Part shown: positions 41,600 to 49,678 of the stretch, one piece after another
How the letters are laid out: every line of letters starts with the position of its first letter
Numbering within the stretch: the stretch's first letter is position 1
Assembly: GCF_036408795.1 (NCBI RefSeq)
Contig: NZ_JAZGJP010000001.1
Span: forward strand, 276,046 to 340,045
DNA: 64,000 bases
DNA from: Olsenella_L kribbiana
GTDB lineage: Bacteria > Actinomycetota > Coriobacteriia > Coriobacteriales > Atopobiaceae
Reading direction: 5' to 3'
Made by a program: the position numbers and the translations under genes
Notes under the pieces: model-generated
What the model was told of the DNA's origin: nothing
The model's database searches: none
What the model saw: the letters and a program-made list of their open reading frames with translations, nothing else

Positions 41600-42790
41600 G
41601 TGCATATCGAGCACTGGGTGCCCTATATCCTGCTCTTTCTGAGCGCACTCGTCACGACGCTTCTGACGACGCCTCTCGCTTCGAAGATTGCCTGGAAGGT
41701 CGGCGCTATCGACTACCCGGAGAAGCGCCGCATCAACAAGACGCCGATTCCCCGCATGGGCGGCATTGCAGTCTTCTTGGGTCTTTTCGTCGCGCTGCTT
41801 CTCCAGGTCTTCGGCTACCGCTATCTGGGCTGGCCCTTCTCGATCATGCCGCCCAGAAGCCGCGCCATCAGCTATCCGCTTCTGGGCTTGGCTATGCTCA
41901 CGATCTTCGTGACAGGCCTTCTCGATGACAAGTTCTCCTTGAAGCCCCACCAGAAGCTATTCGGCCAGGTGCTCGCTGCAACCTTCGCCGCCTGCTCGGG
42001 CCTTGTTATCGGCAATATCGTGAGCCCCTTTACAGGCGAGTTCATCGAGCTCGGCATCTGGACCTACCCGATCACCGTCATCTATCTCGTTGCCTACGTG
42101 AACATCTTCAATCTGATCGATGGTCTCGACGGCCTTGCCTCAGGCATTGCCGTCATCGCAAGCTTCACGATGTTCATCATCGCCTTCGGCGGCGGCCGCT
42201 TCGATGCCGCAGGGCTCTCCATTGCCCTTGCCGGCGCCTGCCTCGGATTCCTGAAGTACAACTTCCACCCAGCATCAATCTTCCTCGGCGATTCGGGATC
42301 GATGCTCATAGGATTTGCCCTGGGCACAATCTCTCTTCTGAACGTCACGCGCATTGCCGGCCTCACGACGATCATCGTCCCACTTGTCATTGCCGGCATC
42401 CCCATCATCGATACCTTCTCTGCCATCGTCCGGCGCATGCGTGGCCATGTGAGCATCGGACAGGCTGACCGCGGCCACATCCATCACCGCCTCATTGCAG
42501 AAGGCTTCAACCAGCGCCAGGCCGTGCTTCTCATGTATGCCTGGACAAGCGTCCTCTGCATAGGCTCGTACGTCATGACGCAAGTGACTCTGTGGCCCCG
42601 CATCGCAATCTTCTTCCTGCTCTTCGTGATCTCAGCGCTTTTCTGCCGCCATCTCCACCTCTTCGAGCCGGTGCTTCTGCACCACCAGGACCCAGACACG
42701 GGAGACGATACCCTCATCACGCCGGACGACCCTGCCTTCAAGGCAGAAGAGGACAAGCTCGAGCATCACAGCCACCATCACCTGCACTGA
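41600..42790 (+). CDS. Undecaprenyl-phosphate glycosyl-1-phosphate transferase (WecA/TagO family)
   Basis: A 396-aa integral membrane enzyme of the MraY/WecA superfamily. It would transfer a sugar-1-phosphate, typically GlcNAc-1-P, from a UDP-sugar to undecaprenyl phosphate, starting a cell-wall glycopolymer. There are about 11 hydrophobic segments. Family motifs are the LLDDKFSL acidic pair, VNIFNLIDGLDGLASG, FLGDSGSM and the cytoplasmic HIHHRL loop. The C-terminus is unusually His-rich (HHSHHHLH). The start is GTG 41600, with GGAGG 7 bases upstream. It is monocistronic, downstream and divergent from the 6S RNA. Confidence 0.93.
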   Translation: MHIEHWVPYILLFLSALVTTLLTTPLASKIAWKVGAIDYPEKRRINKTPIPRMGGIAVFLGLFVALLLQVFGYRYLGWPFSIMPPRSRAISYPLLGLAMLTIFVTGLLDDKFSLKPHQKLFGQVLAATFAACSGLVIGNIVSPFTGEFIELGIWTYPITVIYLVAYVNIFNLIDGLDGLASGIAVIASFTMFIIAFGGGRFDAAGLSIALAGACLGFLKYNFHPASIFLGDSGSMLIGFALGTISLLNVTRIAGLTTIIVPLVIAGIPIIDTFSAIVRRMRGHVSIGQADRGHIHHRLIAEGFNQRQAVLLMYAWTSVLCIGSYVMTQVTLWPRIAIFFLLFVISALFCRHLHLFEPVLLHHQDPDTGDDTLITPDDPAFKAEEDKLEHHSHHHLH

Positions 42791-43119
42791 GACTGGCACA
42801 TCAAGACGCACAAGGAGCCTTCGCCTATGAAAGACGGAGGCTCCAATCTTTGTATGCAATGCAGCGTCGCTTTGCCTGATATTTATAGATCCTGTCTCGA
42901 TCGCTCCTCAGGGGAGTCCCCTGGCCAGCGCCTCCAGAATCGACCTCAGCGCTTCCAGTATTGCATGTGAACAGGGAGCCATGAGTCTTCAGACATGAGC
43001 TCATATGCGCTCTGAGAGCGTCTGGGATGCAGGCCATCCTGCAGGGGTGAACAGGCTGCGTGCCTCCATACATGCAGGCATGATGCCTGGCACTGCGCTC
43101 TCCCCCTTTCGTGCTCAGC
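42791..43119. other. Gene-less stretch between the WecA-like gene and rplT
   Basis: No credible coding sequence is seen on either strand. It contains a perfect 7-1-7 palindrome (CAGGGGA-G-TCCCCTG, 42909-42923), an imperfect direct repeat CAGCGCxTCCAG nearby (about 42927-42957), and a weak hairpin GGAGCC/GGCTCC just after the WecA-like gene. A small RNA is possible but was not recognised. Confidence 0.4.
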
Positions 43120-43154
43120 AAAAAAGCGCCCCCGCACATCTGTGCAGGGACGCT
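43120..43154 (-). terminator. Terminator after infC-rpmI-rplT
   Basis: On the minus strand the stem AGCGUCCCUGCAC / GUGCGGGGGCGCU (with one mismatch) is followed by six U. Confidence 0.92.
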
Positions 43155-43178
43155 CATTCATTCACCTAGCGAGACGGC

Positions 43179-43541
43179 TTAGGCAGCAGCGAGGGCCTTC
43201 TTGGCAACCTCAGCGAGCTTTGCGAAGGCCTCGGCGTCGTCGTAGGCAATCTGTGCGAGGACCTTGCGGTCGAGATCGACGCCGGCGAGCTTGAGGCCGT
43301 GCATGAAGTTCGAGTAGTTCAGATCGTTCATGCGGGCAGCAGCATTGATGCGCTGGATCCAGAGAGCGCGGATGTCGCGCTTCTTGTTGCGGCGATCGCG
43401 GTACTGGTACTGGAGGGAGTGGGCAACCTGCTCCTTCATGCCGCGGAAGGTGCGGGAGGATGTACCGTAGTAGCCCTTGGAAAGCTTCTTCAGGGTCTGG
43501 CGCTTCTTGCGGCCAGTGACTGCGCGCTTGACACGTGCCAT
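43179..43541 (-). CDS. rplT: 50S ribosomal protein L20
   Basis: L20 binds 23S rRNA and is needed early in 50S assembly. The 120-aa protein is the usual length, beginning MARVKRAVTGRKKRQ and containing the conserved LWIQRINAAARMNDLNYS and the LDRKVLAQIAYDD segment. It is the last gene of infC-rpmI-rplT, 33 bases after rpmI, and a strong terminator follows. In other bacteria L20 represses this operon through the mRNA leader. I could not identify that structure here. Confidence 0.97.
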   Translation of the reverse strand: MARVKRAVTGRKKRQTLKKLSKGYYGTSSRTFRGMKEQVAHSLQYQYRDRRNKKRDIRALWIQRINAAARMNDLNYSNFMHGLKLAGVDLDRKVLAQIAYDDAEAFAKLAEVAKKALAAA

Positions 43542-43574
43542 ATATAATCAACTCCTATTAGCTGGATGCAATGC

Positions 43575-43769
43575 TTACTTGCCCATGCGGGCGGAAATAA
43601 CCTTCACGTCTGCAGGAGCGACGGTGGTCTCCTGGCGGAAGCCACGGATGCGCTTCGGGGACTTCTTGGTCAGGATGTGGCTCTTGTAAGCCTTGGCACG
43701 CATGATCTTGCCAGTACCCGTACGGCGGAAGCGCTTTGCCGTACCCTTGTGCGTCTTCATCTTAGGCAT
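43575..43769 (-). CDS. rpmI: 50S ribosomal protein L35
   Basis: A 64-aa ribosomal protein, MPKMKTHKGTAKRFRRTGTG at the N-terminus followed by KSHILTKKSPKRIRGFRQ, which is diagnostic for L35. It lies 2 bases after infC and 33 bases before rplT, in the conserved operon order. Confidence 0.97.
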   Translation of the reverse strand: MPKMKTHKGTAKRFRRTGTGKIMRAKAYKSHILTKKSPKRIRGFRQETTVAPADVKVISARMGK

Positions 43770-43771
43770 AC

Positions 43772-44350
43772 TCAGTTCTCCTTCTCTGTCTCGCTATCTT
43801 CTCCCGTGTCTACGTTGTCGAAGGCACCCTTGATGGGAGAAAGCAGCATGTGCATGTTACGGCCTTCCATCTTCGGCTGCGAATCAACCGTAGCGAAAGG
43901 CTTGAGCTCGTCCGCAAGCTTCTCGAGAACCATGAGACCCTGCTCAGGATGCGCCATCTCGCGGCCGCGGAACATGATCGTGACCTTGACACGGGCGCCC
44001 TTCTTCAGGAAGCGGAGCACGTGGTTCTTCTTGGTCTCGTAGTCGCCCTTGTCGATCTTCGGGCGGAACTTCATTTCCTTGACTTCGATCTTGGCCTGGT
44101 TCTTGCGGGCCTGCTTGGCCTTGCGGGCCTGGTCGTACTTGTACTTGCTGTAGTCCATGACCTTGCAGACGGGAGGCTCTGCGTTGGGGGCAATCTCCAC
44201 GAGGTCCATATTCTGTTCCTCGGCAATGCGCAGGGCATCGCGGACGCCAAACAGACCAAGCTGCGAGCCATCCACACCAATCAGACGGCAAGTACGAGCA
44301 GAAATCTCCCCGTTGATGCGGGGCTCATCGGACTTAGCTATCGCCGACAC
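43772..44350 (-). CDS. infC: Translation initiation factor IF-3
   Basis: IF-3 keeps 30S subunits free and proofreads start codons. Conserved IF-3 segments are DEPRINGEI, the linker VCKVMDYSKYKYDQARKAK and the C-domain EMKFRPKIDKGDYETKKNH. The start is uncertain. GTG 44350 gives 192 aa, but its only Shine-Dalgarno-like bases (AGAGAGGAAG) end immediately before it. The in-frame ATA at 44341 lies 8 bases after AAGG, better spacing, giving 189 aa. infC genes often use rare starts for self-regulation (AUU in E. coli). The C-terminus (GEDSETEKEN) is acidic. It is first in infC-rpmI-rplT. A frame extends to 44515 without support. Confidence 0.94.
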   Translation of the reverse strand: MSAIAKSDEPRINGEISARTCRLIGVDGSQLGLFGVRDALRIAEEQNMDLVEIAPNAEPPVCKVMDYSKYKYDQARKAKQARKNQAKIEVKEMKFRPKIDKGDYETKKNHVLRFLKKGARVKVTIMFRGREMAHPEQGLMVLEKLADELKPFATVDSQPKMEGRNMHMLLSPIKGAFDNVDTGEDSETEKEN

Positions 44351-44721
44351 CTTCCTCTCTCTGGCAGTTGCCTGCCATATAAAAGAAAATCTCCCGGCAC
44401 GCGAAGCAGCAGCCAGAAGACATGGGCCCAAAAGGGTGAACTCATATTGTCTGACCAGACAGCTGCTCAAGGCGCCGCAAGGTGGGGACGCATGCGCATC
44501 CCACTTCGTTAACACGAAAAGACAGTGTACGCCTCAGACCGCATGCATGCAAGTCGGAGCCGCTCTTCGCTATCTCTTCACAGCACATCATAGCAGAAGG
44601 GCCCTCAGCTCGTACGCTGCTTTGTGGGAAACGTTTATCCCTGCAAACATTCGCTGCCCAGCTGCCTGCCACTTGCTACACTAGTCGATGCACATTCGCA
44701 CGGACCGAGGAGCTGTACCTC
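44351..44721. other. Divergent region and infC leader
   Basis: There is no coding sequence. On the minus strand it holds the leader of infC, including a small hairpin UGUCUG-GU-CAGACA and a U-rich stretch AUUUUCUUUUAUAUGG before the ribosome binding site. I could not draw a convincing terminator/antiterminator pair. Plus-strand bases near 44650-44700 should hold the kinase promoter. Confidence 0.35.
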
Positions 44722-45495
44722 ATGCAGGAATTCGAACTTAGCGTCAATGGCCTCAAGGTCAAGGCCGCCTATGACTCGGCTACGATCGATGGAGTGCTCA
44801 CACCTCTCGTGAAGCGCTGGTCGAACCTCGCCCGCGGCCTCGGCAGGCGCATGATCGTCTTCATGGCAGGAGCGCCCGGCACCGGCAAGTCATGCTGCGC
44901 GCAGACGCTTGAAGAGCTTTCGCTTTCGGTCGAAGGGGCACTGCCCTTGACGGCTGTAAGCCTCGACGGCTTCCACTACCCCAACTCCTATCTGAGATCG
45001 AATGTGGCCGACGTCGATGGCCGCGAAGTGCGCCTCTCTGACATCAAGGGCGCACCCGAGACCTTCGATCTCAATGCCTTCCGCGCAAAGCTCATCGAAC
45101 TCAAGCGTGGCAAGCGCGTCCTCATGCCTGCCTACAGCAGGAAGACCCACGAGGTCGAGGAGAACGCTATTGCCGTCGACACGAGGATCGTCCTCATCGA
45201 GGGCAACTACCTGCTTCTCGACGAGCGGGGCTGGAGAGGCCTCTGCGCCTACTGCAACGATTCCGTCTTCATCGAGGCCACGCCCTCCGAGCTCAAGGCA
45301 CGCCTCGTTGAGCGCAAGGTCGAGGGCGGCATGAAGAAGGCAGAAGCCGAGGCATTCTACGCGAAGAGCGACAGGAGAAACGTCGAGCGTGTTCTGGCGC
45401 ACCGTGTCCCCTGTGCCGTTACGCTCGAGCAGTCAGGCATCAACCATCTCTCCAAGAAGACAGCACCTTCAAACCCAGAGGACCAGCTCCGCTAG
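44722..45495 (+). CDS. P-loop nucleoside/sugar kinase family protein
   Basis: A 257-aa P-loop kinase of the uridine kinase/pantothenate kinase-like group. Walker A is GAPGTGKS (about residue 53), followed by VSLDGFHYPN, whose Asp is typical of the catalytic base in this group, the lid region KGAPETFDLNAF, and VLIEGNYLLLDE. Proteins of this shape are annotated as fructose, uridine or pantothenate kinases. The substrate cannot be decided. The start ATG 44722 has GAGGAG 9 bases upstream. Its last codons (AGCTCCGCT, 45485-45493) are the start of the direct repeat that recurs at 50423, at the far end of the accessory island. Confidence 0.82.
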   Translation: MQEFELSVNGLKVKAAYDSATIDGVLTPLVKRWSNLARGLGRRMIVFMAGAPGTGKSCCAQTLEELSLSVEGALPLTAVSLDGFHYPNSYLRSNVADVDGREVRLSDIKGAPETFDLNAFRAKLIELKRGKRVLMPAYSRKTHEVEENAIAVDTRIVLIEGNYLLLDERGWRGLCAYCNDSVFIEATPSELKARLVERKVEGGMKKAEAEAFYAKSDRRNVERVLAHRVPCAVTLEQSGINHLSKKTAPSNPEDQLR

Positions 45496-45545
45496 CCGAA
45501 AACACATCTCAGCAAGAAAGAAGGCCGGAAGCGTGCTTCCGGCCT
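45485..45545 (+). repeat. Left direct repeat flanking the accessory island
   Basis: This repeat spans the last 9 coding bases before the kinase stop and its terminator. It shares with 50423-50485: AGCTCCGCT, an 11-base variable spacer of identical length, a 28-base block identical at 27 positions (CATCTCARCAAGAAAGAAGG then CCGGAAGC), and CTTCCGGCCT. Both copies are in the same orientation. Confidence 0.85.
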
Positions 45546-45546
45546 T
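45521..45546. terminator. Terminator after the kinase gene (bidirectional; copy of the tRNA-Leu terminator)
   Basis: The stem AAGGCCGGAAG / CTTCCGGCCTT is followed by CCTTCATCTTTT on plus and by CTTTCTTGC on minus. It also closes the island operon on the minus strand. Confidence 0.85.
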
Positions 45547-45644
45547 CCTTCATCTTTTGATGTCCTATCGCTATCAGATACGTCTGCACGTACGTCATGC
45601 TTCCCGATCCAGTTGCCTGTCCTGGCCGACTCCATAACGCACCA

Positions 45645-46634
45645 TCAAAGATAGGCATCTGCTATGCGCTGAGCATTCGTGCGAAACAGCGCTTCAGTCT
45701 CGTCTGTCTCCACATACATATCGGTATCCATCGCCTCGGCATAGCTCTGTTCCTCCAGCATCGCTTCAGCCTGTGCATATGCGTTCTCATACGCTTCATC
45801 CCGCACAGATTGGGTCCGCGTATTCAGGGACGAGGCTTCTGTCGCCTCATAGGGCGATTCAGGAAAGCAGCCATTCAAGATATTGAGATCGAGGTTCAGC
45901 CTGCCATCCACGTCACCGAGCGGCAGCACGCTGTAGACCGTTGGAGCAAACATGAACCTGCATTCAGATGGATTGCTCGTACCATCCGACGGGAGGCAGC
46001 AAAGAAACACGAGATACTGGCGTCCGGCACATGTCGGCGTGAGATAGCCCGTATAGGGGCTGCGCGTCGAGCTCGCACCTATCCGAAGACCGCTTCCGCC
46101 ATCGTTCTGTCCATCCTTGCTGACTGCAAATTCCTGATAGACGGAAATCTCATCGCCTGGCACGAGCTGCACGCCAGGAAGGGCATAGGCTGCTCCATCA
46201 GCCAGAAGGCGAGATTCCTTTCCAAGGCCGCGAATCACACGGTCTACCCTATAGCTGCTCGCAAAAGCCCGGTACCCATAATGCGACTCATCCGTAGCCG
46301 TAACAATCATGATTGCATCGGCATACTCGCCCGGATCTGCCAGCTGGAGACCCAAAGCTGCAGACTTCTGCGCTGGAGTGAGCGAAGCATCCCCATCGGA
46401 TCCATAGCGCACTCTCCATGCCTGCTCCACCTCGTCTGCATCTGACAGAGCAGCGTATCGCTTGGGCAGATAGTGCACTTCATAGACCGCAGACGAGAGT
46501 CTGTCTGCATCCTTTCCATCGACATTGGTGAGGCTCGTCCTGAACAGAACCGCAATTACGACAATGAATGCCGCTGCAGCAGCGATTGCGACAAGAGCCA
46601 GGCGCCTATGCCCATGTCTGCAATGCATCTTCAT
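45645..46634 (-). CDS. Membrane-anchored extracytoplasmic protein of the island ABC operon (unknown)
   Basis: A 329-aa protein not recognised as a known family. It has a basic start (MKMHCRHGHRRLA), one membrane helix (about residues 13-30) and a soluble, probably extracytoplasmic domain. It contains four cysteines in short range (PTCAGRQYLVFLCCLPSD and ECRF) that could form disulfides, and an acidic C-terminal helix rich in Glu/Ala. The start overlaps the ATPase stop by ATGA, so it is co-translated with the transporter. It may be an accessory, sensor or immunity component of that transporter. This is inference from position only. Confidence 0.65.
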   Translation of the reverse strand: MKMHCRHGHRRLALVAIAAAAAFIVVIAVLFRTSLTNVDGKDADRLSSAVYEVHYLPKRYAALSDADEVEQAWRVRYGSDGDASLTPAQKSAALGLQLADPGEYADAIMIVTATDESHYGYRAFASSYRVDRVIRGLGKESRLLADGAAYALPGVQLVPGDEISVYQEFAVSKDGQNDGGSGLRIGASSTRSPYTGYLTPTCAGRQYLVFLCCLPSDGTSNPSECRFMFAPTVYSVLPLGDVDGRLNLDLNILNGCFPESPYEATEASSLNTRTQSVRDEAYENAYAQAEAMLEEQSYAEAMDTDMYVETDETEALFRTNAQRIADAYL

Positions 46635-47275
46635 CGCCGCTCCTTCCCAACAATCCTTCCATCCTGCAGATGGACATGGAGATCAAACAGGTCTTCAAGC
46701 TGTGGCTGGTTATGGCAGGAAATGAGGAGTGTCACTCCAGACGCATGCATCTTCCGAACAATGTTGAGCACCAGCTCTATACCATCCGTATCAAGCGCAT
46801 TGGTGGGCTCGTCCATGATCAGGAGCTCAGGTTCTTCCATGATGGCTTGGGCAAGGTTGAGCCGCTGCTTCATGCCGAGGCTGTATTCAGATACTGGCCG
46901 CCCGTCATCAGCATCCAGCCCAACCAGCTCGAGCGTTTTTGCAATCTCTCCGGGGCCAATCAGCTTCCTGATGCCAGCAAGAATCTCGAGATTGCCTTTC
47001 CCTGATCGGTATTCCCAGAACCCTGTGCCATCAGCCATGTATCCAAGACGCACTGGATAGGCTTTCATGCGGTCGAGCAGCTTGCCGCCGACAAGTATCT
47101 GTCCTCCGTTGATGCGCACGAGACCAGCGACAGCCCGGAACAGCATCGATTTGCCGGACCCATTGACGCCAGTGAAGCCCACGACTGAGCCGTCAGGAAT
47201 CTCGAGGTCTATATCATCCAGAACAGCGCGCCCGTGTATCTTCTTCGTGACATGCTCGATCTTTACTGCAGCCAT
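46631..47275 (-). CDS. ABC transporter ATPase (BcrA/LanF-like)
   Basis: A 214-aa ATP-binding subunit. Walker A is GVNGSGKS (residues 36-43), the signature is YSLGMKQRLNLAQ (a SLGMKQR variant of LSGGQ), Walker B is LLIMDEPTNALD, and the switch His is in LISCHNQ. The SLGMKQR signature is typical of BcrA/LanF-type ATPases that give self-protection against bacitracin or lantibiotics or act in ABC-2 exporters. The start is ATG 47275 with GGAG 5 bases upstream, 10 bases after the preceding permease. The frame to 47410 is an extension into the permease. The stop overlaps the next gene by ATGA. Confidence 0.9.
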   Translation of the reverse strand: MAAVKIEHVTKKIHGRAVLDDIDLEIPDGSVVGFTGVNGSGKSMLFRAVAGLVRINGGQILVGGKLLDRMKAYPVRLGYMADGTGFWEYRSGKGNLEILAGIRKLIGPGEIAKTLELVGLDADDGRPVSEYSLGMKQRLNLAQAIMEEPELLIMDEPTNALDTDGIELVLNIVRKMHASGVTLLISCHNQPQLEDLFDLHVHLQDGRIVGKERR

Positions 47276-47285
47276 GGCACTCCAA

Positions 47286-48035
47286 TCAGGCTTCGACGTG
47301 AGGAAAAAGCAGCAGAAACGTGGCAATAGCAGCAAGGAGCCAGACATCCAGACACAATACGGCCTGAAGCAATGCAGCAAGATTCGTCTCGAGGCCAGCC
47401 ACAAGAGCATTGGCGCTGAATCCCCAGCATGCAGGGAGCAGCCTTAAGACAAGGGAATCGGATGGCAGCGACGCGACAGCCATGCAGGATACGATATAGA
47501 GAAGGACAGATACGCCAGCAGAAGAGCGGCTCTGTCCATCTCTTGCAAGGAGCGAGCCTATCAAGTTATACACAGCTGCAGACAAGCATGACAGCAATGC
47601 CGAGAAAGAGATGAAGGTTATGAACGAGCCATCATCAAGCTGCCATCCCATCAGGAATCCGGCCAATAGCTCTGACACTGCACTGAGACACGCAACGAGC
47701 ATTTCCGCAGCAAGAAGGCTCGCAGCACCCTGCAGCAGCATGCCACGAGGATTCTTCATGCGGAACCTGATGAGCGGGCCATGCTGAAAGGAAGGATCTG
47801 TCGCCACATCTGACAGCAAGAAGATGTTGAGAGCAGCCGGTGCCATGCTGCCGAACTGCCAAAGAATTGCATTGCCCTGCTCCCCTGCATCGACAATGCT
47901 TGCCCCTCCCACAATCTCAGCCATCAGGTAATCCGATGTGTTCGCAAGCGGTGCGAGCGCACACAGGAGCGCTGCGCCTGCACAAATCATGCAGCGTATC
48001 ATCTGGCCCTTTTCAAGGAGAGGATAGCCTGTCAT
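47286..48035 (-). CDS. ABC-2-like permease subunit (third of three)
   Basis: A 249-aa membrane protein with about six hydrophobic segments and no soluble domain, encoded directly before the ATPase. It begins MTGYPLLEKGQMIR at ATG 48035, overlapping the previous stop by ATGA. A much longer frame to 48812 is only the out-of-phase reading of the neighbouring permease. Family membership in ABC-2 permeases is inferred from size, topology and position. Sequence similarity is not obvious by eye. Confidence 0.75.
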   Translation of the reverse strand: MTGYPLLEKGQMIRCMICAGAALLCALAPLANTSDYLMAEIVGGASIVDAGEQGNAILWQFGSMAPAALNIFLLSDVATDPSFQHGPLIRFRMKNPRGMLLQGAASLLAAEMLVACLSAVSELLAGFLMGWQLDDGSFITFISFSALLSCLSAAVYNLIGSLLARDGQSRSSAGVSVLLYIVSCMAVASLPSDSLVLRLLPACWGFSANALVAGLETNLAALLQAVLCLDVWLLAAIATFLLLFPHVEA

Positions 48036-48754
48036 CTGCCTTCGCCCCCTGATGGCACATCGCACAATTCCGCCATCAATCTGATAGATGAAAGGATTGC
48101 AATGCAGATGAATAGCTGGCGCAGAAGGACAGCCAGCGCATTTCCGACACCGTTCTGCATGTCCTGCACTATCATCCAGCCAAAATGCAGCATGTCGATC
48201 GATCGCAGCGGCGATGCACCGAGAAAATAGCCAAAGAAGCCATAGCCCAGAGCCACGAGCACCGCAGCCCTCTCGCCGGCTGCAATGCAAACCGCTACAA
48301 GCAGCAGCGCACAGCTGATGAAGTATGAGCAGGCTGCCAATGTCCAGAGAAGCCAGAACAGGCTGCCCGCTGCATCCATGCAGCCAATGAATGCTGCTTC
48401 CAGAGCCAGCCCTATCGAGACGGCCATTCCTGCCACAAGCGCCAGAAGAAGGCAGTCCCGCAGAGTACACTTCACTGCATCCGCAAAGCCGTTTCGCCTC
48501 ACTATCAGCATGGAAGATGTGATGCCAGCAAGCGATGGCACAAGCAGGACAATGCAGGCTGGCGTATAGAAGAGAGCATTCAGAAGTTCGTGGGAATAGG
48601 TCCCATAGAGCTTCATGAAGGATTCGGATGGAAGAGCCTGCCGAGAGGGGCTTCCGTACATGGCGAGCATGACAGGGACGGATGCGATATAGAGAGCAAC
48701 GCTCAAAAGCAATTGCTTTATCCCTGGGACCATGAGCCGGCCAGCGCCTTTCAT
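48032..48754 (-). CDS. ABC-2-like permease subunit (second of three)
   Basis: A 240-aa polytopic membrane protein (about six helices), beginning MKGAGRLMVPGIKQLLL. ATGA overlaps on both sides couple it to the flanking permeases. It has no catalytic motif. A longish outside loop follows the first helix (YGSPSRQALPSESFMKLYG). Together with its two neighbours and the ATPase it probably forms one transporter. Confidence 0.72.
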   Translation of the reverse strand: MKGAGRLMVPGIKQLLLSVALYIASVPVMLAMYGSPSRQALPSESFMKLYGTYSHELLNALFYTPACIVLLVPSLAGITSSMLIVRRNGFADAVKCTLRDCLLLALVAGMAVSIGLALEAAFIGCMDAAGSLFWLLWTLAACSYFISCALLLVAVCIAAGERAAVLVALGYGFFGYFLGASPLRSIDMLHFGWMIVQDMQNGVGNALAVLLRQLFICIAILSSIRLMAELCDVPSGGEGR

Positions 48755-49605
48755 TGCGGATCACCCTTGAGCAGAAACTCGGATACTGCAGCCAGCAGTA
48801 CTGCTGCTGCAAGCACCAGCAAAGGTACAGAGAACATCCCTACAAGAGAGAGATCTTCTGCCCGAGAGATGGTCAGGGTAAGATTGACGAGAGGATTCCA
48901 CTCGGGTGGAGCAATCTGCGTCGCAACAATCACGAATGCCATCGGAAACGCGAGCACCAGAAGCGACTGCTTTGGCAGATAAAGCGAAAGGGCTGCGGCA
49001 AACATGACCAGCGCTGAGATGTAGAACGCGTCATATGCCAGATAAGCCAGATTCAGCAGGTAAGGGCTCAGGGAGGCCAGCGCCCCAAAAGGGAGCCGTG
49101 CCGCGTAGTCGGAGTATTTCAGCATCGAAGCCGCATTGCTGCCGAATCCTATCTGGAATGCATCTATGCTCGAGTCATAAGGAAATACCAGCAGCTCCAA
49201 AATCTGAGAAGCCGCAATCATTGCAGCTACATAGACGAAGCATCCAATGAATGCAGCTAGAAGGAATGAAGCGAAATAGGTTCGCCTGCCCATCCTTGTT
49301 GCCAGAATTGCGTATCTTCCAGAACGAAGATCGCGGCAGAAGGAATCTCCTGCAGCCATGCAGCCAAGCGTCGGAATAACGAAACCAAGCATATAGACCC
49401 AGAGATACGAATACATGCTTTCATAATTGCCCATCCACCCGATAGCGGCCGAGGGCAGGGAGCCGACATCGCTTCCCCAGAATCTGACAAGGCCTTCAGC
49501 GAAGACTACCGCAATGCCCAGCGCTGCAAGTGCAACGGCAGCAAGATACCGAGGCGATTCGAAGACATTCCTGAGCTGGAAACGTATGGCCGGAAGCATC
49601 CTCAT
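48751..49605 (-). CDS. ABC-2-like permease subunit (first of three)
   Basis: A 284-aa polytopic membrane protein with about six hydrophobic segments, beginning MRMLPAIRFQLRNVFESPRY, an N-terminal amphipathic start like those of ABC-2 permeases. An extracytoplasmic loop contains VRFWGSDVGSLPSAAIG. The start ATG 49605 is preceded by GGGAGG at about 9 bases. The stop overlaps the next gene by ATGA. It is the first gene after the secreted-protein gene and its hairpin, 73 bases downstream of that stop. Confidence 0.72.
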   Translation of the reverse strand: MRMLPAIRFQLRNVFESPRYLAAVALAALGIAVVFAEGLVRFWGSDVGSLPSAAIGWMGNYESMYSYLWVYMLGFVIPTLGCMAAGDSFCRDLRSGRYAILATRMGRRTYFASFLLAAFIGCFVYVAAMIAASQILELLVFPYDSSIDAFQIGFGSNAASMLKYSDYAARLPFGALASLSPYLLNLAYLAYDAFYISALVMFAAALSLYLPKQSLLVLAFPMAFVIVATQIAPPEWNPLVNLTLTISRAEDLSLVGMFSVPLLVLAAAVLLAAVSEFLLKGDPQ

Positions 49606-49640
49606 GAACACGTCCCTCCCCTGTAGCATGCCAAGTACAT

Positions 49641-49666
49641 GAGGGGGCATTTCACAATGCCCCCTC
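49641..49666 (-). terminator. Strong hairpin between the secreted-protein gene and the ABC operon
   Basis: A perfect 10-bp stem GAGGGGGCAT / ATGCCCCCTC with a 6-base loop lies 13 bases after the stop codon. There is no U tract, so it probably stabilises the upstream message or lowers, rather than stops, downstream expression. Confidence 0.7.
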
Positions 49667-49678
49667 GAGTAGCCGATG

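Noticed and set aside
41130..41600. tmRNA, SRP RNA or RNase P RNA in this interval
   Set aside because: None of their hallmark sequences (tmRNA ends, the SRP GGAA tetraloop region, RNase P GAGGAAAGUC) is present, whereas the 6S pattern is.
48036..48812. N-terminal 259 residues of a long frame ending in the third permease
   Set aside because: It is the out-of-phase reading of the neighbouring permease, Cys/Arg/His-rich without hydrophobic pattern. The ATGA start at 48035 fits the operon.
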